Below are positions 51,717 through 63,700 of a stretch of 64,000 nt of DNA, in pieces. Origin of the DNA: Sitta carolinensis (lineage: Eukaryota > Chordata > Aves > Passeriformes > Sittidae). Every line of letters starts with the position of its first letter. The stretch's first letter is position 1. The notes under the pieces are model-generated. The model made no database searches. It was not told where the DNA came from and saw nothing but the letters and a program-made list of their open reading frames with translations. The stretch lies in the NCBI GenBank assembly GCA_032173965.1, contig JAVUNC010000019.1:7316501-7380500 (forward strand), in the 5' to 3' direction. Both the position numbers and the translations under genes were made by a program.

Positions 51717-54700
51717 TTCTGAAAATGTAGCCCTGATCTCTGATTTTAATCTCTTCATTTCAGCTAAAGCTCTGTTTCTCTTCCCCAGCTGTGTTCTACT
51801 AAATGTTGTATACTACTGATGGGCCTCATATTGATGTTTTTGAGAATCAGAATTCCTCTGATCTTCCAAAAAAGCTTAAGGTCAGGTCTGAAGCCATACA
51901 TTGCAGCTTAAGCAGCTTGTATTTGGTCTCTATTATCCGTTAGCAAATCAGTATTCAAAAGTGAATTTCTCCTTTTCTGTGAGATCTTTGAATTTGGGTT
52001 CACCTAACACTGGGAAAGGAAGAAATGCAGGGAATCTCATGTCTTGCAGAGGTCAGGAAAGCTTGATCTCTTTTCAGTTAATCATGCTGTAACAATTATT
52101 TACTGTATTTAAGCACTGTTGGGTTTTTCTGTCTTTCACAAGAATTGTGCAGTGGCTGTGTGACAGAGGCAGAGCTGGGGGATCAATATTCTGGCACAGC
52201 TAACACTCAGGTGATACACAAATGGAAAAAAAATACTGCACTTCCAGAGCTCAGGGTAAGCTTTTGCAGGCCTATTTATTACTGCTTAATGTATAAAAAT
52301 AATAAGTTCATTTTCCAATTACTCAGTACAATTCCATCTTGTTAAAATATTTCCAAATAGGCTTAGATATTAGTAGCTCTGAAATGAGGAGAGACTTCTC
52401 AGTTTAATGAGGAGGACATTTCTATTGCTGTTTGTGTGCTTTGATTAAATAGAAGATGCAGAAATTTAGGTCTGATTATATTTTCAGGATAACATAATTA
52501 ACAATAACATGCTCTTTTCCTAATCCAATGAATGCATTTGAGAGATGGTGTTTGTGAAATGTCAGCATTCTCAAGGAAATGAGGACAGTGGGATCATGCC
52601 CAAAAGTGACCCTCACATTCCAGACCTGTTTGCATTGACACCAGACTGCTGCCCCAGCACGCTGGTGCTGCACTTGCTGAGCCCCCTGTCTCTTGCACAC
52701 ATCTCTTACTGTCGTGTGGAACATCAGGGCACACAGCAAGGTCAGGGCTCCTGCCAGCAATGCCACAGCGACCCAGCCCCAGACAAATAGAGCTGCATGA
52801 GAAATGAAAGCAATTAGCACTGGAAGGGAGAAACTGGCTGGAAAAGTTGGTGCCAATGCTGACTTTCATTCTTACCCTTCCTACTCCTCCTGTGCCCTTC
52901 CGAGTGCCTTGCTGGTGCTGTGCATTAGTGCTGACCTCGCTGTGCTCAGACACACAGACAGACAGGTCCAGGTCCTGCACTGGCCATGCCAGGGCTGCCA
53001 CTGCTCTGGGGCTGGATGCCCTGTGTGGCACAGCACCAGTCTCCCTAGGATGCCCAGCTGAGGGGGCAGAACTCTGCACAAAGGAGGGCTGGCAGCACAA
53101 GGAGTGTGGCTGTGGCCCAGAGCAGATGGAGTCACATGTCCTGTGGCAATCCACCTCTGAATTGTAGGTGTGCTCATTGCCTGAGAGCACGCTGGGACAG
53201 GACTCTCATGGGAGTTATTGCACTGGATTTGTGCCATGTCTTGACTAGGAATTACCCAGGCTATCTAATTCCAGAAACAAACCTCCTGCAGGAGAAAAAA
53301 GATATTGTTTCTCTGCCTTCTGTGCCACATCAGTGGTTTTATTTTTTGAAAATAAAATCCCCAAGAAAACAAAACAAAAACGCCAGAAGCTCTGTACTCT
53401 TATTGATCAGTTTCAGTGTGATACCAGTTCTGCTGGCTCTGTATTGATGCTCCCTCCTACCCCATATATTGTGATTCTATCAACAAGAGTGATCTGTGAG
53501 GATGGAGACAGGGAGAAAATACCCACAGGGTCAGCGTGTCATTGTGAAGGAGAAGGAATCATTGTGTTTTATCAAATCCTCAACAGCTTGATCTGCTGGG
53601 GATAAATGTTTTTCCCTTACTGCTCTTTGGAATCCTGGTATTCTTCATCCAGCATGATCCCATGGTGTGCAATTGAATTGAGATTCATACGGTGTGGATT
53701 GCCATCACAAAAGCATATTTGAGGAGAATTGCCTGAACAACTTGCCATCTGAAGGGAGATGTTCACAGGATAAATGCTTTCTCCAGCCTCAATTACCTTC
53801 AAAAGTAAGTCAAAGGTTGCCATATTGAATATACCAAACTCTGCTGGGTAAATGCCAGAATATCAGTGATTTCCTTGTCCCTACAGGCAGGACTGGTGGC
53901 ACCAGCCGTGACTCAGGGAGGGCCTGCCTTGATTTTGTCGTGCTTTTTCCTAAACAGCCTTGGGGAAATGCTTTAACTACAGGTGCTCTAGGGCTGTAAA
54001 TCAGTGCCTTTTACACTGACTTCTGCTGCAAACATATTTTTAGGGGTGGTGGCAGAGTTCTGTTTTTCTATCTCATGTCATTACAGAAGAGATCAGATTT
54101 GGGACATTAAATGAAAGCAAAGTGAATTCTCACACTGGCTTTTTTAGTATATTATCTTTCACATGCTTCACTAGCACATTTCAATTTGCGGCTCTGGAAT
54201 AAGGATGGGCAGGAGTTACCTCATCTGTAACTAATGTCTTCTTCCATTGGAGGTTAATAACCAGATTGCCTTAAAATATTTGTTAATTTATAATTGTTAA
54301 TGGGAGAGTAAGACTCTGATTTGGGTTTGTATATATGATTATCTGCTCAAATTCTTTGTTTTGTGTATCTAGTACCCTTAAGTAGACCACGAGCTTAATA
54401 AGGCATACATTGTATATAAAATTTATTTTTATTAGTCATATTTCCAGTCCTTCATATTCACAAATCATGCATCTAGCTTTGAATGAATACTACTGGCAAG
54501 TGCTGTTAATTTACCTCAAGCTTTTAAAACCTTAACTCACATTTTTAAATGTTTTTTCCCCAAAGCAATGATGACCAGAAACTTTTAAAGATAACTAGCT
54601 ATTTGACATTGAGAAAGACATCAAATACAGGAAGACTCGTAATGAATTCATGGTGAGGCAGAGCACTTCAGAGGTGTAGATGACTACACACCTATTACAT

Positions 54701-55438
54701 CCACTTTTCTAAATTATTAGTAAGTATCTGTGTACAGAAAGTGTCACTCAGTAGTTGCTCATTTTCATATTCAAGCATCTGTCTTGCTCATAGCCCAAGG
54801 GGTGTTTTTGGGTACAAATGAGCCCGGCTGAAATGGATCATGGGCTCAAGCACAGTGTTTCCTCCCTGTGACAGAAACCATCTGTACTTAGTGCCTACTC
54901 TGTTGTTTGTGCTTTCCTGCTGGAAAAGCAGATACAAATGACCAGCAAAGCAGGGTTTGGACCCCCTCACTGCTGGGCTTGCTGCTCCTCCTGGGGCCCA
55001 CACACCGTGGTGGGCACACCCTGTGCCACACATCGCTGCCACAGCGCAGGCCAGCATTCCAGCCCTGCTGCTGCTGACACACAGCCACATCTGCAAAGAC
55101 CCAATGGCACGCGTTAACAGAGTGCTTCATGCAGGTACGTGCACGTAAACTGATGAAAGTGGTGATCCTTCTCCATCTCGATCCCAAAGTCTGGGATAAT
55201 ATGGGAGTAGTGTCTTCATACAGTGTTGTTCTTGAAGGTGCTGTGGCAATAGAAGTAATACTAATTCAAATGTTTCAGTGATTAGGCTGAGGCTGACAGG
55301 GTTGCTTTGCAGTGCTGGAGAAATTGCCCAGCTAACCCCTTACCAGAGTGCACTGACTGCACCGGGACTGCCACTCCCGACCCACAGTGGGTATGGCAGC
55401 AGGAGAGCAGCAGCTGCTCCCAACAGCACGAGGTTTAA
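51717..55438 (+). other. ALK: ALK downstream intron with a GC-rich block
   Basis: No ALK exon is seen. 52560-53200 is markedly richer in GC than its surroundings and carries overlapping open frames on both strands, the longest 198 codons on the minus strand (52594-53190). None matches a family I know. The minus-strand segments at 52710-52792 and 53617-53823 have splice-like borders and are treated as findings. 55330-55438 is a GC-rich lead-in next to the LTR. Confidence 0.5.
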
Positions 55439-55975
55439 TGGCGTCGAGGACTGAGATAAAAACCAAGGAGGGGTCTTCCCTGTGGCTTCCAAAACAATTT
55501 ATTCCGGGAAGGATCAGGGACAAAAGACCAAGAACAGAACTGTGCAGGGGTTTTTATAGCAGGGAGGACTCAGGGGTGGATACGAATCATCAACCAAAGA
55601 GGCAGGGAAGGGGAGGAGTACAAGGCAAGGTTTTACATCACATAAACTAATGAGGGGATTCATGGGTGGAGAATAGGTGACATGGACCAATGGGCAAAGA
55701 GGATTAGGGGATTTCCAAAGGGGAGGTGCCATCAGGGATTGGCCCAAAGTGGGATTGACAAGGAAGGTTCCGGAACAAGGGGAAGAGCAACAATGGCAGG
55801 CAGGGAAGGAGCTGGAACAAAGGGTGGAATTACTATAAAAGGCAACTTTGGGGTTGGATACAGTTTAAGAACAAACAAACTTGGGAAAGGCATAGGGGTA
55901 CATAGGAACATACCAATAACAATGAAATTGTCAATAAAGAAATGATACAACAAACAATGAATTAAAATAAACACA
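55439..55975 (-). mobile_element. Endogenous-retrovirus LTR (copy 1), antisense to ALK
   Basis: On the minus strand the element starts with TGTG at 55975 and ends with CA at 55439, about 537 bp. It carries a TATA box (gctataaaaacc, near 55551-55560) and, about 50 bp downstream, an AATAAA polyadenylation signal (55498-55503), followed by about 60 bp of U5. This TATA/AATAAA spacing is typical of a retroviral LTR with a short R region. It is clearly related to the LTR at 57125-57720. No intact retroviral gene lies beside it. Boundaries are inferred from the alignment of the two copies; the family (ERVK-like) is a guess. Confidence 0.72.
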
Positions 55976-57124
55976 CCATAATATTATGGGCTGTGTAAGG
56001 ACTTATGAATTTAAGGAAACTTGCATTTTGTTTTCCAGCTGTTTGTCCATTTACATGGTTCAAAGTTCAAGGAAATGTTGAAAAGCAATTAGCCTCTCAA
56101 TGAGATGCAGCCTTTTTGATGCTCTGCAGGGGGTTTTGTTTGGTTGGGGTTTTTTTTAACAAAGGCATGATAAAGGTCTTTATTCATTAATCAAGGCTAA
56201 GTTAAACTTATTTTCTATTAATGCAGAGAAAAGCCAAGTTAAGCTTGTTCTCTTATTCTCTGCACTTTGCAGTGCTTACACTGTTTATGGTTTCTAACTG
56301 TACAGTGTTTTACACTTTCTGTATTTAATTTTAACTTTAAAAATAACTGAACATCTAATTCCCAGGAGAAAGATAATTCCATGTAAACATCTGCAGTCAA
56401 GGAGACCTGGTACTAAATGCGATACATGAAATACCTAATTCTGATATAAAAGTAGTCTTTGCTTAGTGGCTTTAATATAGTTTTAGGCTACAGAGTCAGC
56501 AAAACCTTTGCTTTTTCATTTACTGTAGTATCTCCTGTCTCTCACAATGCAGCCTTGGTTCAGGCTGTAATGCCTGAGCAAGCTATCTAAAAATCTGCTG
56601 ACTGTGATTATCAACACAAATGGTGTGTGATTTAAAACTAACAGGAAGTGTTGGTCTTTGCATTCCTCCAAATAACCATGAAATGGTAAGTTTGTGCATA
56701 GGTACCACAAATGTATAAAGCTTAGAACCATCCTAGCCACCTTCTGCAGACACCAGAAACCAAGGCAAAAAGAGCAGAGGCAATTTCCTAAGACTCTACA
56801 CTCCTGAATGACAACACCAGATCTGACTGTATTTTTTTTTATTTTAAAGCTGGTTCTCATTTCATAAGTCTCTGCTTATTTTTACCTATGCTTTTTACTT
56901 GGTTGTCTCTTCAATAGCAATTTTTCCTTCTTCAGAAATTGAGGTTGTGATCAGGTTTCAAAATCTTGGATCCAACTGCTTGAACATGACACAGCCCACT
57001 GGAGCCCAGGCCAGCTCATGTCACACCAGTGCCATGCCAGGTGTGGGAACAGCTGTGGTTTGGGGTTTTACCAAGGGCTGAACCTTTAGAGCCTCTTGCT
57101 CTACAGTGCAGGATCTGCTAGCCA
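55976..57124 (+). other. Spacer between the two LTRs
   Basis: About 1.15 kb of mostly AT-rich sequence. The 114-codon minus frame at 56516-56860 does not look like gag, pol or env, and I see no protease, reverse-transcriptase or integrase motif. It reads as ordinary intron sequence. A decayed internal remnant of a provirus cannot be excluded for the GC-richer 56980-57124. Confidence 0.5.
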
Positions 57125-57720
57125 TGTCAGGAGTTGGGTAAAGGAGGAAGAGGAGGCTCTCTGTAGGAGGTTCCAGCAGGAGAGGTTTATTGGAGCTGAA
57201 GGGGTCACAACAGGAGAGCCCTGAGCACTGCTGGGCACAGGTTTAAAAACTGCAGCGATTCTGGGGTGGGTACAAATCCTAAACCAATGGGGGAGCATCA
57301 GAGGTGGGGTGAGGAGGGTCAGACACTGGTCTGAGGCAAATGACAGAAGGTGGGGACAGAACAGGTCACATGTCCCAGTGGGGTGTTGAGGATAGGGAGC
57401 CCCAGGAACACCCAAGGGGGGAACAGTCAGGATTGGCTCAAGGCAGGAGTGACAGGGAAAGGACCAGAACAAGGGGCAGGGAAACAATGATTGGTAGGGA
57501 AGGGTCCAGAACAAGGGGCAGGGAAACGATGACTGGTAGGGAAGGGTCGAGAACAAAGGGAGTGGATTATCATAAAGGGTAGCTTAGGGGAGGATACAGC
57601 TTTCAGGGATAAACCAGTCTGGGGGTACACAAGGGGGAATACCTTCAGTATATACAAACCATCAGTTAAACAATTAATAATAAGCCAATAGGGTAAAAAA
57701 ATACGAACCACAACAGAACA
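57125..57720 (-). mobile_element. Endogenous-retrovirus LTR (copy 2), antisense to ALK, with internal tandem repeat
   Basis: On the minus strand it starts TGTTCTG at 57720 and ends CTGACA at 57125, about 596 bp. It has AATAAA at 57186-57191 and a decayed TATA region (gtttttaaac, 57241-57250). It shares many ordered segments with copy 1: on the + strand, gattggc-like boxes, ggaacaagggg or gaacaagggg, attatcataaagggtagc versus attactataaaaggcaac, and ggatacag. The U3 part contains a 42-bp tandem repeat. The two copies have diverged substantially and the TATA is lost here. Confidence 0.72.
57451..57560. repeat. 42-bp tandem repeat inside LTR copy 2
   Basis: One full unit (57482-57523, beginning aaacaatgattggtaggg and ending aaggggcaggg) is followed by a near-full second unit (57524-57560) and preceded by a partial one (57451-57481). 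Each unit carries gagaacaa- or cagaacaagg-type and ggtagggaagggtc cores. The open frame across it (57340-57582) only reflects the repeat and is not a gene. Confidence 0.88.
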
Positions 57721-60700
57721 CATCAGTATCAGGATATTGAATGGCTCTGAATTCCCTTTAATGGGTCAAATCTGCATGATCAATGTGAACATCGCACATT
57801 CTTTGAGTGTATTTTAATTTGCATTCTGATCAGATGGCTGGCCATTTGAATCAATCTACAGTTAGAGCTGATTTGAAAGAAACATCAAGTACACGTGTCC
57901 AATTAAACTGAAGGTATCATGCAGCATATAAATTGCAATCTATCATTCTTTTCAGCCTTCCTAAAATTCACTGGATATGTTTAATTCAGAGCAGCTACCT
58001 TTGTGATTTAGGAATGTACAACAGTAGGGCAGAGCAGGAATGAGCCCAGCTTTTTGGAATGCTTAGCCTTGGTGGTCTCAAAATGAGTCTCGGTCTATTT
58101 ATGGTCAGCTTAGCAGTGGAATGAGCACCTATCATTTCTCTGCCCTGTTTTCCTGCTGTAACCATGCCCTGTCAGACTGGGGCTGCTTCCCTGGGCTCTG
58201 ATGGACATGCCTGTCCTCACCTGCACTACACTCTGCTACCTTTATAGGTAATATTTTGTATACACCCCAGGACATAAAACCAAATCAGTACCTAATTTAA
58301 AATGTCATTTCAACAGCTTCTTTGCACTGCTTGCTTATGGTCAGATGTCCCAACTGGCTTCTCTGATAAGCATTCCAAAAACAGACTTTGATGCTGTTTT
58401 CTGTAAGAAGAGGTGAAAGGAGAGGTGTTGTGAATCAAGCCATGTTAATGTGAACAGAGTACCTTGCTTCAAGGGGAGGGCTGTGAACTGCTGTGGTCGG
58501 TGCTCACCTGTGAGGGTGAGGAAGGAATATTCCTCTTATTCACACTTTCATATTCCCTTTTTTGTGTGTATACCCCAGATGTCTTTACCTTCATGCTTTG
58601 TTTAATATTACTATTACTGTATCCCATTAATAATGCAGAAACATACAGATTTTAAAAAGATCCATCTAGTCCAAACTGTTGGGTTGCATAGTCATGTTAG
58701 GGTTTCACACCTGTTGAGAGGAAGCTTAATCAGAACAAAAAGGTAATTTTTTTCCTCCTATCCTGTTGCTAGTGTGTCTCTGGCATGCTGAGTGACTGAG
58801 TATTTAGTGTGTAGCAAAATCGTCTAAAACCCAAGGATTAGAGAGCTTGCTTTGAAGAGAAGTCTAAGTAGAAATTACTCCCCAGTCTGTAAGTGAGAAG
58901 TACTGGCTCCAGTGGCCTGATTCATTGTAATGGTTATAAATAGTGCCTTAAGCAAAGTAAAAAATAGGAATTTTTGCCATCCTAACATTTTTCACCAGCA
59001 TGTTTAAGACAACAAACTGGGACTAAGAAATATGTAAAATGCTTTCTAATTAAAGTAGCTCAATATACTAAAGCTTCCTGTCGCTGTAACTTTAAGGTAC
59101 AATATGCATTTAATTATCCTCAAGGCAAAAATTACTTTCAGAGTGGTGTAGTTCTCCCCATACACAGAATAATATGGTTTACTGAACTGGACCAGGTTTT
59201 AGCAGGGCCTGCAACAGCAGTGATTTTTAGTGGGTCCTTGGAGATTACAGAGTAAACATTTTAAAATCTCATTTATAGGAAATGCTTTATGATGGTTTTG
59301 GTCAAGCCTAATTTATTGTTAACAGGATTATAAGTGATATAAACTGAGGGTCATTCCTGCTGGGTACCCTCTGCTCCCAGTAAGGTTGACCAAAATTCGG
59401 CATTGTCAATTCATTACCTTATGCATAATAGTCTCACAAAAGTAACACTCATCTAGCTCTCCCACAAATGGAATAATTTATCCCAAGCTAGCTCATCTCT
59501 TGTTTGTTAGATTTTTTTTCCCCTTGAATTAGAACTAAACAAGGTGTGGAACATTTAAAACTGTCTAACAGAATGTTGTTTGGTTTACTGCTACAACTGC
59601 CCTTTAAAAGTCAATTGAATTTTTTCTCCATCGGCATTTAATAATCAAACATTTTAAGTTTTTTCAGGAGAAGGGTGTAAGTTTCTTCATAAACCTCAGA
59701 GCAAAATTTAGCTTTATCTTTTGGTTTAACTGCCAAAATCCAGGAACAATATTTGTTATTTCAAATTCAGTTTGTACTGTTGAAATTTGTCTTTTTTAGA
59801 CAAATAATCTGAATCTGGTTAAAAACTGGACTCCTGCTGTATATTTCTGGACTTTGTCCTTGCATAAAGTGACCTACAAAGCTTTGTTGACTGAAGATTG
59901 CAGAGCCCGGAGCAAAGACCTTGATTTAAAATATCTTAGTACTGCCTTAAAATGACCAAAGGATTCATTGAGGGACATCAAAATGTTCTGTGTGCTGTAT
60001 TTCTTATTTACTCTTTGCAATTTAGTTAAGGAAGGGGTTAGAAGCAGGGATTTCTGAGGCTGTGGTTCCCCAGAGCTTTGGGAAGTGGGGATGTACAGCG
60101 GCTGCTGCTGTCACTGCCAGGCTGAAGACTTGGAACCATGGCTGTTCAGGGCTGCTTTACGCCCCTGAGCCCCTCTAGGACTGGATTTGTTCTTGCCAGC
60201 TGAGCATGAGAGATGATCAGTAATGTACACAGTTACTTCTACTTGGGCAATATTCATGTCTGGTAATGAACCTCATGGTGCTTTAATTGTAACTGGGACC
60301 TGTCATGGCTGAAGGGGGCCAGACTGCATCAGGTCAGATGTAAGGAACTCAAGTGCAAACTCAGATTTTGCAGAAATTCAGGGTTTGTAGCTGACCTCTT
60401 TTTTGAGAAAGTAAAGTTTTACTTTGGTGTTTCTGTGACCAGGAATTGAAGAATTTTGAGCTAGGATTTGGAAGAGTTTCTCCAGAAATTTCCATCTCCA
60501 TTTCACAAGCAGAAATACTTGCACACATTTATGCACTTCTCAGAAGTCTTTGCTTTAAACCTTGAAGCTGTGATGTCTTTTAAGCTACTGGTGTTATGGG
60601 AAATGTTTTGGAGATCAAGACAAACTGTAGCCAGTTCTGAGCTGTGTGAATTGTTTTATCAAAGATATTTTCTCAAAATGTTGTGCAGTTTGACCATGAG

Positions 60701-63700
60701 TTCCTCTCTGACCATCCTTTGAAAATGATCAGTAAGGAACAGGATACACTGGGTGGTGGTAGTTTCTGTTCTGTCTTGACTTCCTTCTGAAAGTCTGTGT
60801 AGCTATTTGGACACTACCTGTGCTTTAAAAGGAAAAATAGTAGGAATTGAGGTTAATCAAGCTATTTGCTACTTCTCTCTTCATTTGCACAAGCTATTAT
60901 TTTATTACTTTTCCACTTCAATAGAGTTAACTTAGTTGAAGGAATTAGGGGTTTGCTTGTGATGCTTTGGAATAAGACTAGCAGAAGTTCTTGGAAATAA
61001 GGGTTTCTTTCTTCTGAATTTGTCCCTTGAATTTGTATCAAATGTTTAAATAACCAGCAGAGGTCCCACCTAAGAGCTTGGTCACCCCTCCATTTCTTCA
61101 CTCTTATTAATACAGAAGATGCTCAGGAATTTAACTTCGATGCTTTGACTGAATTCTAGTCAGCCGTGATATGTAAAAAGCTGTCTTTTTTTCCCTGGAA
61201 GGAGGAAAAGAAAACAGCAACAAAACCCACTTGTGCTTATCCTGGCATAAAATAGATTATAAAATCCTGATACGAAACTGATTATTTTCAAATCTGCAGA
61301 ACAGTTTAGTAAAATACGTGCTCTTGTTTATGTTCATATTATAAATTTGAAAAAGATTCATTTTCCAACTCACTGTCTCTTAAATCAACTAATCATCAAC
61401 TATGGAAAATTGTGCAGATCTCTTTGACTGTGGCACTGATGTAGTTTTTATATTTTGTGTGGAAAGTTCATCACCTTTACTCTTGCATAAGAAAGAACGC
61501 CTGTGCACACAAATACATACAAGCAAAAGTAAGAAGTGATTGTGGGTTTTTTTGTTTCTGTGAAATGTTCAGAATTACCTGCAGTGTCAACATATCAAGG
61601 GGAAAAAAAAGGATATGACATCTTTCATTCCCAAGTACTCTGGGTACAAATATACAAGTCATGTATAAAATTAACTGAAATCTCCTTGGGTTTACATTGA
61701 CGAAGCCAAGTTTTGCATATCTCAGATTAATTCTCTTGGTTTATACAATGGCTATTAGAACCTCAATGCAGTTGGTGATGTTGCTGGTCTGATGAAAATG
61801 GATAAATGGTAACCTTGAAAATGCAACAAAAGAACCAGTCAGACAAAAAGTGCATCTCCAGATTCTCATTTCATTTATGCAGTGACATTTAATTTGAAGC
61901 ATTTAGTTCCCTTTCTGTACCAGGTATTTGCCCCTCTCTGAATTTGTCTCTTAATTAACTGCAGCTATATCTCAAGTTCTCTCTTTTGAGTGCCTGTTAT
62001 GAAGGAATGCAAAAGTAGATCTGATATGCCAGGTTTTAGGCTCTTGGTGCCAGCATGCTTCTACAGAAACCTCCATGAGCAGGTCTCACATCTGATGCCC
62101 TCCTGAATTGAGGACATTCTGTAGCCAAATGTCCAGCTTTTGGACCAAGTGCCACTTCTTCAAATTTCTCAAAGAGTGAGATAATCCTCAGCACGCTGGT
62201 GAAGGCTTGGTCACTTGTGGCTCGACCACTCCCAAAGAAAGCAATTAGGGAGCACTCAATGCCCACAGAAATAGCCTGGGAGCAGGGTTTGTCAATGTGC
62301 CCAGCCTTTAAGAAGCTGAGTTAGGCTTTGCCAGGATGGAAGCAAGGACTGTGAACCTGATGGAGCCCAGTGCAGAGCCTGGGAGTCAGTGCATGGCTCA
62401 GCTCTGCTGGGCACAGCTGCCCTGAGCACTGTAGCAGCATCTCCCAGAGCTGTCACTCAGGACAATGAGCAGAGCTGTCACTGCTTTGTCTTCCAGCAGT
62501 TCAAGGCCCTCCCTAGGTGAGAGTGGCCTGCCTTTGTGAGTTGTGCCATGGTTAAGCAGTATCCTACTGGTGGGTCAATTCTGTTTTGCAGCAGACAGGC
62601 TTTGGCTCACAAGATCTGAAGGCAACCTCTGCCTCACACTGCAAAGTACCTGAATGATCAGAAGAACATAAAATCCTCTTAAACTTTGTCTGCTGAAAGA
62701 AGGGGATCACTGTGGAGGTTTCATCTTAGTGCTCTGTTTCCAGAGGAAGACACAAACATATTCTGGAGCTAAAAGTTGTAGTTTTTATTGGAGCTGCTCA
62801 GAAAATTTGGTACTCTGAGGTTTTGTGAAATACTGGATTTTGACAGAAAAAAAAAGTTTGTGGAAGCTTTCAAAACACCTGGATACCCTGCTGAGGGGGA
62901 CACTGGCTGGATTGTGATCATTCTGCTTTAAACAAAAGTATAAAAGTCATCAAATATCTTGAAAGAAAGGAAAGTCATTAAATATCATGAAATACAAGAT
63001 ATTCAGAACTACATGAGATCTTTCTCTGAGGTGATTCCTGATTTCCTAGGGCTGTGTGGAAGGAGTTTCTGTTTATATGCCAAAAGCTACAGCTTCTGCA
63101 TAGGCAAAGCACCACGTAAACTACTTGGCATAGAACAGTTTTTATTTCTAAGGTCGTATCTTAGCTTTTGTAAATGTGGAAAAACTAGTTGCTTTTTTAA
63201 AGGATAGGGAGAACAAACCATGTTAATAATTTTTAATACTGTTTCCATAGTGTGATTTTTCAGTTTGGGGGTGCTATATTTTTAAGTACAGCTCTTCTGT
63301 CCTTGCTCTGTATGTTGTTAAACAGCTCTAAACCCAGACTGAAATCGTTATGGTTGTTGGCCTTTTTTTGAATGTTAGCATGATTGAAAGCAGAATCTGT
63401 CATGTTCAATGCACGCTAAGGCCAAACTAGAGGCCCTTATTCAATGTTTAGGATTTCAACAATAGAAACAGAAGACACATTAGATTTAGAGTTAGATTAG
63501 ATTAAATTAGATTAGTTTAGAGTTTAGATTAGATTAAATCTTTCTCTATACATTTAAGACTGCAAAATTGAGTCATTTTGGAGGTGTCTGTAATTTTTCT
63601 CAAGTTTTAAATTCTGTGCTGCTACTAATCACTTGTACACTACCAAAGCAGGATTTTCCAGCATTTTGGCACTAAAATCCCAAATCTTGGTTGTCTAAGG

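Noticed and set aside
56516..56860. 114-codon minus frame between the two LTRs, considered as a retroviral gene remnant
   Set aside because: No gag, pol or env motif is visible and it begins in an A/T-rich run.
57340..57582. 80-codon frame with repeated Gly/Arg/Glu-rich peptide
   Set aside because: The periodicity comes from the 42-bp LTR tandem repeat; there is no gene context.
58640..58700. attttaaaaagatccatctagtcc, considered as a second ancient LINE relic
   Set aside because: Only about 25 bp is suggestive, too short to separate from chance.
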